A stretch of 64,000 nt of DNA from Pseudomonas sp. MWU15-20650 (GCF_023242475.1 NZ_JALJFG010000020.1:34244-98243); one strand, 5' to 3'. Positions 8,728 through 17,674 are shown, counted from the stretch's first letter. Numbers and translations are program-made. Notes: a model not told the origin generated them from the sequence alone.

Positions 8728-9120
8728 TCAGTTCTTATGCAACTTACTCATCAACTGCGCCTCAGCCTGGGTCAACCCACACGACTGCGTCAGCTCATCC
8801 ACGGTCGCGCCCATGCCCACCAACTTGGCGGCCTGGGCAAACGACAGGCTCGAAGGATCACGCTGTTCCAACTGCGCCAGCTTGTCCGGCAACGGCCCGA
8901 GGATCGCGCGCAGTTCATGCACTTCATCCCCTACCCGCACCGCGCTCTGCTGGAAGTGATCAACGCGCTTGACCACGTCCAGAACGCGCCGGTCGCGCAC
9001 GGCATCGCGCTCAGCCTGTTGCAAGGCCAACTCGCGTTGCTGGCGCATGTAGCGCAGCAGGAATGCCAGCGTCCCGGCCCACAACAGGGCCAGAACAATC
9101 ACCGCCGCCTCAAGGAACAA
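8728..9120 (-). CDS. DUF2802 membrane-anchored protein at the end of the che operon
   Basis: 130 aa. One N-terminal membrane helix (about residues 4-24) is followed by a charged, probably coiled-coil region (RQQRELALQQAERDAVRDRR) and a C-terminal helical part (AAKLVGMGATVDELTQSCGL) that resembles a small helix-turn-helix. DUF2802 genes typically follow cheW in Pseudomonas flagellar loci; the function is not established. It begins with TTG immediately after the cheW stop (TGATTG), with GGAG in the cheW coding end. A GTG six codons on, preceded by GAGG, is an alternative start. Confidence 0.85.
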   Translation of the reverse strand: MFLEAAVIVLALLWAGTLAFLLRYMRQQRELALQQAERDAVRDRRVLDVVKRVDHFQQSAVRVGDEVHELRAILGPLPDKLAQLEQRDPSSLSFAQAAKLVGMGATVDELTQSCGLTQAEAQLMSKLHKN

Positions 9121-9603
9121 TCAGATGCTCTCCAGTTCCGACCATTCTTCTTCGCTCATCATCTTGTCCAGCTCAACCAGAATCAGCAGTTCGCCGTTCT
9201 TGTTGCACACGCCCTGGATGAACTTGGCGGATTCTTCGTTACCGACGTTCGGCGCGGTTTCCACTTCCGATTGGCGCAGGTAAACCACTTCGGCCACGCT
9301 GTCGACCATGATCCCGACCACTTGCTTGTCGGCCTCGATGATGACGATACGGGTGTTGTCGTTGACTTCAGTGGGCACCAGGCCAAAGCGCTGGCGGGTG
9401 TCGATCACCGTGACCACGTTGCCGCGCAGGTTAATGATGCCCAGCACGTAGCTTGGCGCACCCGGGACCGGCGCGATCTCGGTGTAGCGCAGCACTTCCT
9501 GCACGCGCATGACGTTGATGCCATAGGACTCGTTGTCCAGTTTGAAGGTCACCCATTGCAGGATCGGATCATCCAAACCTTGTGCGGACGCTGACTTATT
9601 CAT
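9121..9603 (-). CDS. cheW: Chemotaxis coupling protein CheW
   Basis: 160 aa, one CheW domain. Typical segments are QWVTFKLDNESYGINVMRVQEV, seen here in two stretches around residues 15-36, and VLGIINLRGNVVTVIDTR. CheW bridges chemoreceptors and the CheA P5 domain in the polar array. The ATG at 9603 follows AAGGGG at moderate distance; the reading frame is open further upstream but without homology. It is 80 bp downstream of the ParP-like gene and abuts the DUF2802 gene. Confidence 0.95.
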   Translation of the reverse strand: MNKSASAQGLDDPILQWVTFKLDNESYGINVMRVQEVLRYTEIAPVPGAPSYVLGIINLRGNVVTVIDTRQRFGLVPTEVNDNTRIVIIEADKQVVGIMVDSVAEVVYLRQSEVETAPNVGNEESAKFIQGVCNKNGELLILVELDKMMSEEEWSELESI

Positions 9604-9683
9604 CTCTCTGACCCCTTCAAATGCCGTTCGACACGGCGTGTGTTCTTCTCTGACCGCACTCACAGGCGGCCCTATTTGTTCAA

Positions 9684-10475
9684 TCAACTGCGTTTGTTCG
9701 GCGCCATTGCCTTGACCGCACCGCTGGCGATCAACTCGGCCAGTTCTGCCACGTCCAGCAATGCGCACATGTGTTCGATCACGGTGCCCGCCAACCACGG
9801 CCGCTGGCCACGGTGGCTACGCCATTTGATTTCGTTGGGATCCAGGCGCAATGAGCGGCTGACCTGATGCACCGCCAGCCCCCACTCGTAGCCCTGCACC
9901 GAGATCACGTATTGCAAACCCTGGCGGAAGTCGTCGCGGTAGCGGTCGGGCATTACCCAGCGCGCGGTGTCCAGCACCTTGAGGTTGCCGGCCTGGCTCG
10001 GCAGGATGCCGAGGAACCACTCCGGTTGCCCGAACAACGGTGTCAGCTCCTGGCCTTCCAGGGAATAGATCGATCCCAGGCACACCAACGGTACTGCCAG
10101 GGTCAGCCCGGCGACGTCGAACAGCAGGCATTCGAACGGCTCGGCGGCCCATGACGGGCGACCATCAGCAGTGACCGGCGGCGGCGTAATGCTGGGTGGC
10201 AGGTGGACCTCCACCACCGGTTCGACCACCGTCGATTCCACCACGGCAGGCGCGATCGGGACCACTTCAGGCACGGCCACGACGTGTGCATCACGCGCCT
10301 GCTCTTCCAGGACCGCCAACTGGAATTCATCCAGTGTGCCTTGCGGTTCTACGGCGGGCTCGAGTACCAGGATCGGTTCTGGCAGTTCCTCTGCGGTCGC
10401 TTCCTGCAGCAAGGCGTCCAGGTAGGACTCCAGTGCCAGTTGCGGCCGGGTCTTGAGTTCGACGGGACGATTCAT
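9684..10475 (-). CDS. CheW-domain protein, ParP-like array organiser
   Basis: 263 aa. The N-terminal ~115 residues are acidic and low in complexity (many E, P, V), and the C-terminal half is a CheW-like domain (AAEPFECLLFDVAGLTLAVPL, then GILPSQAGNLKVLDTARWV). This architecture and position next to a ParA-type ATPase match ParP, which in Vibrio binds CheA and stabilises polar arrays; assignment here is by synteny and domain layout. The ATG at 10475 overlaps the upstream stop by one base (TGATG), so translation is coupled to the ParA-like gene. The N-terminal amphipathic segment (LALESYLDALLQEA) may be an interaction helix. Confidence 0.85.
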   Translation of the reverse strand: MNRPVELKTRPQLALESYLDALLQEATAEELPEPILVLEPAVEPQGTLDEFQLAVLEEQARDAHVVAVPEVVPIAPAVVESTVVEPVVEVHLPPSITPPPVTADGRPSWAAEPFECLLFDVAGLTLAVPLVCLGSIYSLEGQELTPLFGQPEWFLGILPSQAGNLKVLDTARWVMPDRYRDDFRQGLQYVISVQGYEWGLAVHQVSRSLRLDPNEIKWRSHRGQRPWLAGTVIEHMCALLDVAELAELIASGAVKAMAPNKRS

Positions 10476-11263
10476 CACGCGACCTGCGCCACAAGCTGTT
10501 GCGACAGCAAGTGCTTGAGTAAGGCGCGATAGGCCAGCACACCACGGCTTTTTCCATCGAATTGCGAAGGCGTGAGGCCCGCTCGGCTGGCATCACGCAG
10601 CCGCGTGTCCACCGGAATGTAGCCTTGCCAGATGGTGTCCGGATAAGCGTCACGCAACACGCGCAAAGTCCCCAGGGACGCCTGGGTGCGGCGGTCGAAC
10701 AAGGTCGGCACGATACTGAACGGCAACGCCTGCTTGCGTGAGCGGTTGATCATCGCCAGGGTACTGACCATGCGTTCCAGGCCCTTGACCGCCAGGTGCT
10801 CGGTCTGCACCGGGATCACCAACTGCTGGCTGGCCGCCAAAGCGTTGACCATCAGCACACCGAGCAACGGCGGGCTGTCGATAATCGCGTAATCGAAGTC
10901 CTGCCATAGCTGCGCCAGGGTCTTGGCAATCACCAGGCCCAAGCCGCTTTGCCCCGGCGACTGGCGCTCAAGGGTGGCCAGGGCGGTGCTCGACGGCAGC
11001 AGGGAAATACTTTCGTTGCTGGTGGGCAGCAGCAATTGCCCAGGCAAGTCTGCCGGTACGCTGCCCTTGTGCAAGAACAGGTCATAGCAGCTGTGCTCCA
11101 GCGCATCCGGGTCGTAGCCGAAATAGCTGGTCATGGAGCCGTGAGGGTCCAGATCGACCACGACCACGCGCTTGCCCGCCTCTGCCAGCAAGCCGGCTAA
11201 GGCGATGGAGGTGGTGGTCTTGCCGACTCCACCCTTTTGATTGGCAACTGCCCAGACTCTCAT
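10475..11263 (-). CDS. ParA-family ATPase, ParC-like polar localiser of chemotaxis arrays
   Basis: 262 aa. The deviant Walker A motif NQKGGVGKTTTSIAL is at the N-terminus, with Walker A' DLDPHGSMTSYFG and Walker B DYAIIDSPPLLG. It is a chromosome-partition-type ATPase, but it lies between motD and two CheW-domain genes, which marks it as the chemotaxis paralogue (ParC of Vibrio, PpfA-like) rather than the chromosomal Soj/ParA. It would direct arrays to the pole and to daughter cells. The gap to motD is 51 bp. Confidence 0.9.
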   Translation of the reverse strand: MRVWAVANQKGGVGKTTTSIALAGLLAEAGKRVVVVDLDPHGSMTSYFGYDPDALEHSCYDLFLHKGSVPADLPGQLLLPTSNESISLLPSSTALATLERQSPGQSGLGLVIAKTLAQLWQDFDYAIIDSPPLLGVLMVNALAASQQLVIPVQTEHLAVKGLERMVSTLAMINRSRKQALPFSIVPTLFDRRTQASLGTLRVLRDAYPDTIWQGYIPVDTRLRDASRAGLTPSQFDGKSRGVLAYRALLKHLLSQQLVAQVA

Positions 11264-11314
11264 TCAGTGGGTTCCTCCCGGTGGGCATAGGCGCGACCGA
11301 GACATTGCATAAGG

Positions 11315-12202
11315 TTATTGGGCCGGCGACGGAGAATTGACGGCGCTCTGACGAACCGGCGGCTTAACGGTTGGCGGTGCAGTTTGTGTGCCAGCCCGCT
11401 TCAATGCCGCATCCGGTGTTGCATTGGCGGTGCCGGTGCCAGTCAGGCTGCGGCGCACATCCAGGTTGCGTGACACCACCAGCACCACACGGCGGTTGCG
11501 CGCGCGGCCTTCGGCGGTGGCGTTATTGGCCACCGGCTGGAATTCACCATAGCCGACCGACGCCAGGCGCTGTGGGTTCACCCCCTGCATCGCCAACATG
11601 CGCACAATGCTCGACGCACGCGCCGATGACAGCTCCCAGTTGGTCGGATACTGCGCGGTGCTGATCGGGAAATTGTCGGTAAAGCCTTCGACGTGAATCG
11701 GGTTTTCAAACGGTTTGAGGATCGCCGCCACCTTGTCGATGATGGTAAACGCCTGATCGCTCGGCAAGGCATCGGCACTGGCGAACAGCAGGCTGGAGTT
11801 CAGCTCGATCTCCACCCATAGCTCATTGCCGCGCACGGTCATCTGGTTGGAACTGATCAGGTCGCCAAACGCGGCGCTGATATCGTCGGCGATGCTTTTG
11901 AGCGGGTCGCTGGTGCCACCGATGCCGGCAGCGGTTTCATCGCTGTCGCTGACCAACGGCTTGGCCGGGGTCACGGTCTTGGGCCGCTCCTCGCCGATGG
12001 GGATCGGCTTGAGGGCACGGTCGGTGTCGCTGAACACACCGATCAGGGCCTGGGAAATGACTTTGTATTTGCCTTCGTTGATCGACGAGATGGAGTACAT
12101 CACCACGAAAAACGCGAACAACAAGGTGATGAAGTCCGCGTAGGACACCAGCCAGCGCTCATGATTGACGTGTTCTTCGGGCTCGCGACGGCGACGGCTC
12201 AC
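11315..12202 (-). CDS. motD: Flagellar motor stator protein MotD (MotB family)
   Basis: 295 aa. A short basic N-terminus (SRRRREPEEHVNHERWL) precedes a single membrane helix bearing the proton-binding aspartate (VSYADFITLLFAFFVVMYS). A plug/linker region and a C-terminal OmpA-like peptidoglycan-binding domain (VEGFTDNFPIS, LASVGYGEFQPVANN) follow. MotD with MotC forms the second Pseudomonas stator, important for swarming and for torque under load. The start is GTG at 12202 preceded by GGAGGGGAG; the frame is open further upstream but without homology. A REPIN lies between motC and motD. Confidence 0.93.
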   Translation of the reverse strand: MSRRRREPEEHVNHERWLVSYADFITLLFAFFVVMYSISSINEGKYKVISQALIGVFSDTDRALKPIPIGEERPKTVTPAKPLVSDSDETAAGIGGTSDPLKSIADDISAAFGDLISSNQMTVRGNELWVEIELNSSLLFASADALPSDQAFTIIDKVAAILKPFENPIHVEGFTDNFPISTAQYPTNWELSSARASSIVRMLAMQGVNPQRLASVGYGEFQPVANNATAEGRARNRRVVLVVSRNLDVRRSLTGTGTANATPDAALKRAGTQTAPPTVKPPVRQSAVNSPSPAQ

Positions 12203-12231
12203 AGGCACTCCCCTCCACACACCGACCCCAC

Positions 12232-12331
12232 TGTAGGAGCGAGCTCGCTCGCGAAAGACGCAAGGGCAACGCGCTCATCCAGGATGCACGCGTTATCGTT
12301 GACGTTTTTCGCGAGCAAGCTCGCTCCTACA
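12232..12331. repeat. REPIN (TGTAGGAGCGAGC type) between motC and motD
   Basis: Two inverted REP arms, TGTAGGAGCGAGCTCGCTCG and CGAGCAAGCTCGCTCCTACA, are about 100 bp apart overall and could fold into a long hairpin in the motC-motD transcript. Confidence 0.88.
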
Positions 12332-12344
12332 CGGTTCATACCCA

Positions 12345-13085
12345 TCAATCCATGAAGCCCTGGAGCTTCAGTTCAATAGAGCGTGGGTTCTCACCCTCGG
12401 CAATCGACAGGATGCCCTCAAGCAACATCTCGCGATAACGGGACTGGCGCATGGCAATCGACTTGAGCTTGCTGGCCACCGGCAACAGCACCAGGTTGGC
12501 GCTCGCAACACCATAGATGGTCGCGACGAACGCCACGGCAATGCCGCTGCCCAGTTGCGACGGATCGGCCAGGTTGCCCATCACGTGGATCAGGCCCATC
12601 ACCGCACCGATGATGCCGATGGTCGGCGCATAGCCGCCCATGCTCTCGAAGACTTTGGCGGCGTTGATGTCGCGGCTTTCCTGGGTGTAGAAGTCCACTT
12701 CCAGGATGCTGCGAATCGCTTCCGGCTCGGCGCCGTCCACCAGCAATTGCAGGCCCTTGCGCGCGTAGCTGTCGGGTTCGGCATCCGCCACGCCTTCAAG
12801 GCCCAGCAGGCCCTCCTTGCGCGCGGTGAGGCTCCAGTTGACCACACGGTCGATGCCGCCTGGCAGGTCGACACGTGGCGGGAAAATGATCCACACCAGA
12901 ATCTGCATGGCACGCTTGAACGAGCTCAGGGGCGACTGCAACAGCGCCGCGCCCACGGTGCCGCCAATCACGATCAGGGCCGCCGGGCCGTTGGCCAAGG
13001 CGCCCAGATGGCCGCCCTCGAGGTAGTTGCCGCCAATGATTGCGACAAACGCCATCGTGATGCCAATCAGGCTCAAGACATCCAT
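12345..13085 (-). CDS. motC: Flagellar motor stator protein MotC (MotA family)
   Basis: 246 aa, MotA-type proton channel subunit. There are four hydrophobic helices: residues about 4-20 and 34-50 near the N-terminus, and a C-terminal pair around APTIGIIGAVMGLIHVM and GIAVAFVATIYGVASANLVL. The large cytoplasmic loop between helices 2 and 3 contacts FliG. The ATG at 13085 overlaps the cheB stop by one base and has GGAGG ten bases upstream; the TTG three codons earlier is too near that site. It is therefore coupled to cheB and separated from motD by a REPIN. Confidence 0.93.
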   Translation of the reverse strand: MDVLSLIGITMAFVAIIGGNYLEGGHLGALANGPAALIVIGGTVGAALLQSPLSSFKRAMQILVWIIFPPRVDLPGGIDRVVNWSLTARKEGLLGLEGVADAEPDSYARKGLQLLVDGAEPEAIRSILEVDFYTQESRDINAAKVFESMGGYAPTIGIIGAVMGLIHVMGNLADPSQLGSGIAVAFVATIYGVASANLVLLPVASKLKSIAMRQSRYREMLLEGILSIAEGENPRSIELKLQGFMD

Positions 13086-14218
13086 CAGAGGCAAGCCTCC
13101 ACCAGATGCTTGCCGATGTCGTCCAGGCTGTAGACGGCGTCGGCCAGGTCAGCCTTGACGATGGCCATGGGCATGCCATAGATCACGCAACTGGCTTCGT
13201 CCTGGGCCCAGATGGCGCTGCCGCCCTGCTTGAGCAGGCGCGCACCTTCACGACCATCGGCGCCCATGCCGGTGAGCACCACCGCCAGAACTTTGTCGCC
13301 GTAGGACTTGGCCGCCGAACCGAAGGTAATATCCACGCACGGCTTGTAGTTAAGGCGCTCATCGCCTGGCAGGATTTTGATCGCGCCACGGCCATCGACC
13401 ATCATCTGCTTACCACCCGGCGCCAGCAGCGCCAGGCCAGGACGCAGGATATCGCCATCCTCGGCTTCCTTGACGCTGATGCGGCACAGCTTGTCCAGGC
13501 GCTCGGCAAACGCCTTGGTGAACGCGGCCGGCATGTGCTGGATCAACACAATCGGCGCCGGGAAGTTGGCCGGCAACTGGGTCAATACTCGCTGCAAGGC
13601 TACCGGGCCACCGGTAGACGTACCGATAGCGACGAGTTTGTAAGCCTTGCGCTTGGGCGCCCCCGAATGGGCGCTCGACGCAGCGGCACGCACCGGCGCC
13701 ACGGCGGGGCGCGCCACCGGAGCCGGTGCCGCACGCGCGAACGACGAGCTCGGCGCAGCCGCTGCGGCAACCGGGGCCGGCGTTGGGGCCGGGGCTGGCG
13801 TGCTGAACAGGCTGCGACGGTTACTGCGGGAAATGCTGTGCACCTTCTCGCACAGCATCTGCTTGACCTTCTCGGGGTTGCGCGAGATGTCTTCGAAATT
13901 CTTCGGCAGGAAGTCCACCGCACCGGCGTCCAGCGCGTCCAGGGTCACCCGGGCGCCTTCGTGAGTCAGCGAGGAGAACATCAACACCGGGGTCGGACAG
14001 CGCTGCATGATGTGGCGCACGGCCGTGATGCCATCCATCATCGGCATCTCGTAGTCCATGGTGATGACGTCCGGCTTCAACGCAATGGCTTGATCAATCG
14101 CCTCTTTGCCGTTGGTGGCCGTGCCGACCACCTGAATCGTTGGATCGGCGGAAAGAATTTCCGAGACGCGGCGGCGGAAGAAACCCGAATCGTCCACCAC
14201 CAGGACCTTGACTGCCAT
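13085..14218 (-). CDS. cheB: Chemotaxis protein-glutamate methylesterase CheB
   Basis: 377 aa. The receiver domain has phospho-acceptor D55 in ITMDYEMPMMDG. A long Ala/Pro/Ser linker (about residues 135-190) leads to the methylesterase domain with catalytic serine in IGTSTGGPVAL, histidine in IQHMPAAFT and aspartate in LTGMGADGREG. It demethylates or deamidates chemoreceptor glutamyl residues when phosphorylated by CheA. The start is the ATG before AVKVLVVDDSGFF. The matching methyltransferase cheR is not in the window. cheB is 49 bp downstream of cheA. Confidence 0.95.
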   Translation of the reverse strand: MAVKVLVVDDSGFFRRRVSEILSADPTIQVVGTATNGKEAIDQAIALKPDVITMDYEMPMMDGITAVRHIMQRCPTPVLMFSSLTHEGARVTLDALDAGAVDFLPKNFEDISRNPEKVKQMLCEKVHSISRSNRRSLFSTPAPAPTPAPVAAAAAPSSSFARAAPAPVARPAVAPVRAAASSAHSGAPKRKAYKLVAIGTSTGGPVALQRVLTQLPANFPAPIVLIQHMPAAFTKAFAERLDKLCRISVKEAEDGDILRPGLALLAPGGKQMMVDGRGAIKILPGDERLNYKPCVDITFGSAAKSYGDKVLAVVLTGMGADGREGARLLKQGGSAIWAQDEASCVIYGMPMAIVKADLADAVYSLDDIGKHLVEACL

Positions 14219-14267
14219 AAACACTCCGTTAGGCGGGGCGGGCAAAACCGCCCATGCCCCACCAGAA

Positions 14268-16481
14268 TCAAATACGCCGTGCGGCGTAACGCTTGAGCAT
14301 GCTCGGAACATCGAGAATCAACGCGATCCGACCGTCACCGGTGATGGTCGCACCCGACATGCCTGGGGTTCCCTGCAGCATTTTGCCCAAAGGCTTGATG
14401 ACCACTTCTTCCTGGCCCACCAGTTGATCGACGACAAAGCCGATGCGCTGGGTACCCACGGACAGAATCACCACATGGCCTTCGCGCTGTTCCTCATGCT
14501 TGGCCGAAGCCACCAGCCAGCGCTTGAGGTAGAACAGTGGCAATGCCTTGTCGCGTACGATCACCACTTCCTGGCCGTCCACCACATTGGTGCGCGACAG
14601 GTCGAGGTGGAAGATTTCGTTGACGTTGACCAGCGGGAAGGCAAACGCCTGGTTGCCCAGCATCACCATCAGGGTCGGCATGATCGCCAGGGTCAACGGC
14701 ACCTTGATGACGATCTTGGAGCCCTGGCCCTTGGTCGAGTAGATATTGATCGAACCGTTGAGCTGGCTGATCTTGGTCTTCACCACGTCCATGCCGACAC
14801 CACGGCCGGACACGTCGGAGATCTCGGTCTTGGTCGAGAAGCCCGGGGCAAAGATCAGGTTGTAGCACTCGGTATCGGTCAGGCGGTCGGCAGCATCCTT
14901 GTCCATCACGCCACGCTTGACCGCGATATTGCGCAGAATGGTCGGGTCCATGCCTTTGCCGTCATCGGTAATCGACAACAGGATATGGTCGCCTTCCTGC
15001 TCGGCCGCCAGAATCACCTTGCCATTGCGGGACTTGCCCGCAGCTTCGCGTTCTTCCGGGGTTTCAACGCCATGGTCGACAGCGTTGCGCACCAAGTGGA
15101 CCAGCGGGTCGGCCAGGGCCTCGACAAGGTTTTTGTCGAGGTCGGTTTCTTCACCCACCAGTTCCAGGTTGATTTCTTTCTTGAGCTGGCGGGCCAGGTC
15201 ACGCACCAGGCGCGGGAAACGGCCGAAGACTTTCTTGATCGGCTGCATCCGCGTTTTCATCACGGCGGTTTGCAAGTCAGCGGTGACCACGTCGAGGTTC
15301 GACACGGCCTTTTGCATGGCTTCATCGCCGCTGTTCAGGCCCAGGCGCACCAGGCGGTTACGCACCAGTACCAGTTCACCGACCATGTTCATGATGTCGT
15401 CCAGGCGTGCGGTATCGACGCGCACGGTGGTTTCGGCTTCACTGGCGGGCTTTTCGGCAACCGGCGCCGCCGCGGCACGCGCCGGGGCAGGTGCAGGTGC
15501 AGCAGCAGGTGCCGGCTTCGCGGCCGGGGCTTTGGCAGGTGCAGGTTTGGCCGCCACCGGGGTGGCCGTCGCCGCAGCGGCTGGCGCCACTTCGCTGAAC
15601 TTGCCCTTGCCGTGCAACTCATCCAACAGGGCTTCGAATTCGTGATCGGAAATCAGCCCTTCACCGGCCGGCGCGGCACTGGAAGGTGCTGCACTGGCGG
15701 CAGGCGCTGCGGCGGTAGCCGCGACCTCCGGCAGGGCTTCGGCCACAAACGTGCCCTTGCCATGCAGTTGGTCCAGCAAGGCTTCGAATTCGTCATCGGT
15801 AATGTCGGTGCTGGCAGGCGCGACAGGTGCGTCTGTCGTCGCCGCAGGTGCCACGGCGTCGGCGGCGAACTGGCCTTTGCCGTGCAACTGGTCGAGCAGG
15901 GATTCAAACTCTGCGTCGGTAATGTCTTCGCTGGTGGGCACGGCAGGCGCAGTAGCCGCTTGCGGTGCTTGCGCCTCGGCCTTGACTGCGCTGAGGGAGT
16001 TGAGCAGTTGTTCGAACTCGCTGTCCGTGACATCCGGTTCAGCTTCGACAACCGGCTCAGGTGCCTCGGCCACCGACGACGCCGACGTGTCGGCAGGCTC
16101 CGCCAGGCGCGCCAGGGCGGCCAGCAGTTCCGGGGTGGCTGCAGTGATCGGTGCACGTTCGCGCACCTCAATGAACATGCCGTTGACCGCATCCAGTGCT
16201 TCGAGAATCACGTCCATCAATTCCGAGTCAACGTGACGCTCACCCTTGCGCAGGATGTCGAACACGTTCTCGGCGATGTGGCAGCACTCCACCAGCTCAT
16301 GGAGCTGGAGGAAGCCGGCGCCCCCTTTTACAGTGTGAAAACCGCGAAAAATTGCATTGAGCAGGTTCGCATCATCCGGTCGGCTTTCCAGCTCGACCAG
16401 TTGTTCGGACAGTTGCTCTAGAATTTCGCCGGCCTCTACAAGGAAATCCTGAAGGATTTCTTCATCGGCGCCGAAGCTCAT
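14268..16481 (-). CDS. cheA: Chemotaxis histidine kinase CheA with repeated linker peptide
   Basis: 737 aa. The P1 Hpt domain has phospho-His H49 (GFHTVKGGAGFLQ). Between P1 and the P3 dimerisation helix (from about 353) there is no recognisable P2 domain. Instead there is an Ala/Pro-rich region of about 200 residues holding four copies of a short acidic peptide (about 150-165, 186-205, 226-245, 276-295). P4 ATPase motifs include HLVRNAVDHGVETP, DDGKGMD and SGRGVGMDVV, and P5 is the CheW-like C-terminus. It phosphorylates CheY and CheB. AAGGAG lies seven bases before the ATG. Positioned between cheZ and cheB. Confidence 0.96.
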   Translation of the reverse strand: MSFGADEEILQDFLVEAGEILEQLSEQLVELESRPDDANLLNAIFRGFHTVKGGAGFLQLHELVECCHIAENVFDILRKGERHVDSELMDVILEALDAVNGMFIEVRERAPITAATPELLAALARLAEPADTSASSVAEAPEPVVEAEPDVTDSEFEQLLNSLSAVKAEAQAPQAATAPAVPTSEDITDAEFESLLDQLHGKGQFAADAVAPAATTDAPVAPASTDITDDEFEALLDQLHGKGTFVAEALPEVAATAAAPAASAAPSSAAPAGEGLISDHEFEALLDELHGKGKFSEVAPAAAATATPVAAKPAPAKAPAAKPAPAAAPAPAPARAAAAPVAEKPASEAETTVRVDTARLDDIMNMVGELVLVRNRLVRLGLNSGDEAMQKAVSNLDVVTADLQTAVMKTRMQPIKKVFGRFPRLVRDLARQLKKEINLELVGEETDLDKNLVEALADPLVHLVRNAVDHGVETPEEREAAGKSRNGKVILAAEQEGDHILLSITDDGKGMDPTILRNIAVKRGVMDKDAADRLTDTECYNLIFAPGFSTKTEISDVSGRGVGMDVVKTKISQLNGSINIYSTKGQGSKIVIKVPLTLAIMPTLMVMLGNQAFAFPLVNVNEIFHLDLSRTNVVDGQEVVIVRDKALPLFYLKRWLVASAKHEEQREGHVVILSVGTQRIGFVVDQLVGQEEVVIKPLGKMLQGTPGMSGATITGDGRIALILDVPSMLKRYAARRI
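15597..16034 (-). repeat. Four-copy peptide repeat in the CheA linker
   Basis: The repeats read roughly [D/L]-I-[T/S]-D-x-EFE-x-LLD-x-LHGKG-x-F. Copies 2-4 are nearly identical (e.g. EFEALLDQLHGKGTF, EFEALLDELHGKGKF); copy 1 (DSEFEQLLNSLSAV) lacks the LHGKG end. Spacers of 20-30 residues are Ala/Pro-rich. Each copy looks like a short amphipathic helix suited to docking a partner. Confidence 0.9.
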
Positions 16482-16492
16482 GGGTGTGCTCC

Positions 16493-17281
16493 TTAGAAGC
16501 CTAAACTGGATAACAGGTCATCTACGTCATCCTGACCTGACATAACGTCTTCACGTTTATCGGCATGAATCTGCGGACCTTCACCCTTGGCGAGATGTTT
16601 TTGTGGATCTTTTTCCGAGAGGATCGCTTCGCGGTCATGTTCGATGCCTGCAAAGCGGTCAACCTGGCCGGCCATCAGCACCAATTTGAGCAAGTTGCTT
16701 TCCACTTCGGTGACCAGTTGGGTCACACGCTTGATCACCTGGCCGGTGAGGTCCTGGTAATCCTGGGCCAGCAGAATGTCGTTGAGGTTGCTGGAAACCG
16801 TGCGGTTTTCCTGTTCGCTGCGCGACAGGAAGCCTTCGACCCGACGTGCCAATTCACGAAACTCTTCTGCACCCACTTCCCGGCGCATGAAGCGGCCCCA
16901 GTCAACGCTCAGGGCCTGGGCTTCGGTGGCCATGCCGTTGACCAGAGGCGTGGCGTTTTCCACCAGGTCCATGGTGCGGTTGGCCGCAGCCTCAGTGAGC
17001 CTGACCACATAGGACAGGCGCTCAGTGGCATCGGTGATTTGCGAAATCTCTTCGGCCTGGGGCATGTGCGGGTCAATCTGAAAATTGACGATCGCACTGT
17101 GCAGCTCGCGCGTGAGCTTGCCCACTTCCTGGTACAGGCCGCGATCACGGGTCTGGTTAAGCTCATGGATTAACTGCACCGCGTCGCCGAACTGGCCTTT
17201 TTCCAGGCTGTCGACCAACTGGTGAGCATGCTTTTTCAGGGTCGACTCGAAATCGGCCTGCGATGATTCTTTATGCTCCAT
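16493..17281 (-). CDS. cheZ: Chemotaxis CheY-P phosphatase CheZ
   Basis: 262 aa, a long helical-hairpin protein. The catalytic segment is ILLAQDYQDLTGQVIKRV, where the Asp/Gln pair drives hydrolysis of phospho-CheY. The extreme C-terminus QDDVDDLLSSLGF is the separate CheY-binding peptide. The ATG has GGGGGAG three bases upstream. It lies 18 bp after cheY and 11 bp before cheA, clearly one operon. Confidence 0.95.
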   Translation of the reverse strand: MEHKESSQADFESTLKKHAHQLVDSLEKGQFGDAVQLIHELNQTRDRGLYQEVGKLTRELHSAIVNFQIDPHMPQAEEISQITDATERLSYVVRLTEAAANRTMDLVENATPLVNGMATEAQALSVDWGRFMRREVGAEEFRELARRVEGFLSRSEQENRTVSSNLNDILLAQDYQDLTGQVIKRVTQLVTEVESNLLKLVLMAGQVDRFAGIEHDREAILSEKDPQKHLAKGEGPQIHADKREDVMSGQDDVDDLLSSLGF

Positions 17282-17299
17282 AGCTCCCCCGTGGCAGCA

Positions 17300-17674
17300 T
17301 CAATGACCGATGCGTTCGAAGATTTTTTCGATCTTCTCTTTCAAGGCCAGCGCCGTGAACGGCTTGACCACGTAACCGTTGACCCCGGCTTGGGCGGCTT
17401 CGATGATCTGTTCACGCTTGGCTTCGGCGGTCACCATCAGCACAGGCAGGCTGCGCAGTTTTTCATCGGCGCGCACATGGCGCAGCAAATCGATACCGGT
17501 CATGCCCGGCATGTTCCAGTCGGTTACCAGAAAGTCGATGCTCCCGCTGTTGAGGATCGGAATCGCCGTAATGCCGTCATCCGCCTCGACCGTGTTGGTG
17601 AACCCAAGGTCACGCAACAGGTTTTTTATGATCCGCCGCATCGTTGAGAAGTCATCAACGATGAGGATTTTCAT
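17300..17674 (-). CDS. cheY: Chemotaxis response regulator CheY
   Basis: 124 aa, a single receiver domain: acidic pair DD at 7-8, phospho-acceptor D52 (VTDWNMPGMTG), Thr in VMVTAEAK and Lys in VVKPFTA. Phospho-CheY binds FliM to change the direction of rotation. The start given is the ATG of MKILIVDDFS, as in other Pseudomonas. However, the only good Shine-Dalgarno (GGAGG) is 17 bases away and is better placed for a TTG at 17686, which would add MDKN. The 17675-17842 gap before it shows no sigma-28 or sigma-54 promoter, so cheY may be read from fliA or upstream. Confidence 0.95.
   Translation of the reverse strand: MKILIVDDFSTMRRIIKNLLRDLGFTNTVEADDGITAIPILNSGSIDFLVTDWNMPGMTGIDLLRHVRADEKLRSLPVLMVTAEAKREQIIEAAQAGVNGYVVKPFTALALKEKIEKIFERIGH

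Noticed and set aside
14208..16421. Open frame of more than 700 codons on the + strand opposite cheA
   Set aside because: It mirrors cheA codon by codon, has His/Gln/Arg-rich composition typical of an antisense GC-rich frame, and has no ribosome binding site. CheA on the other strand is unambiguous.
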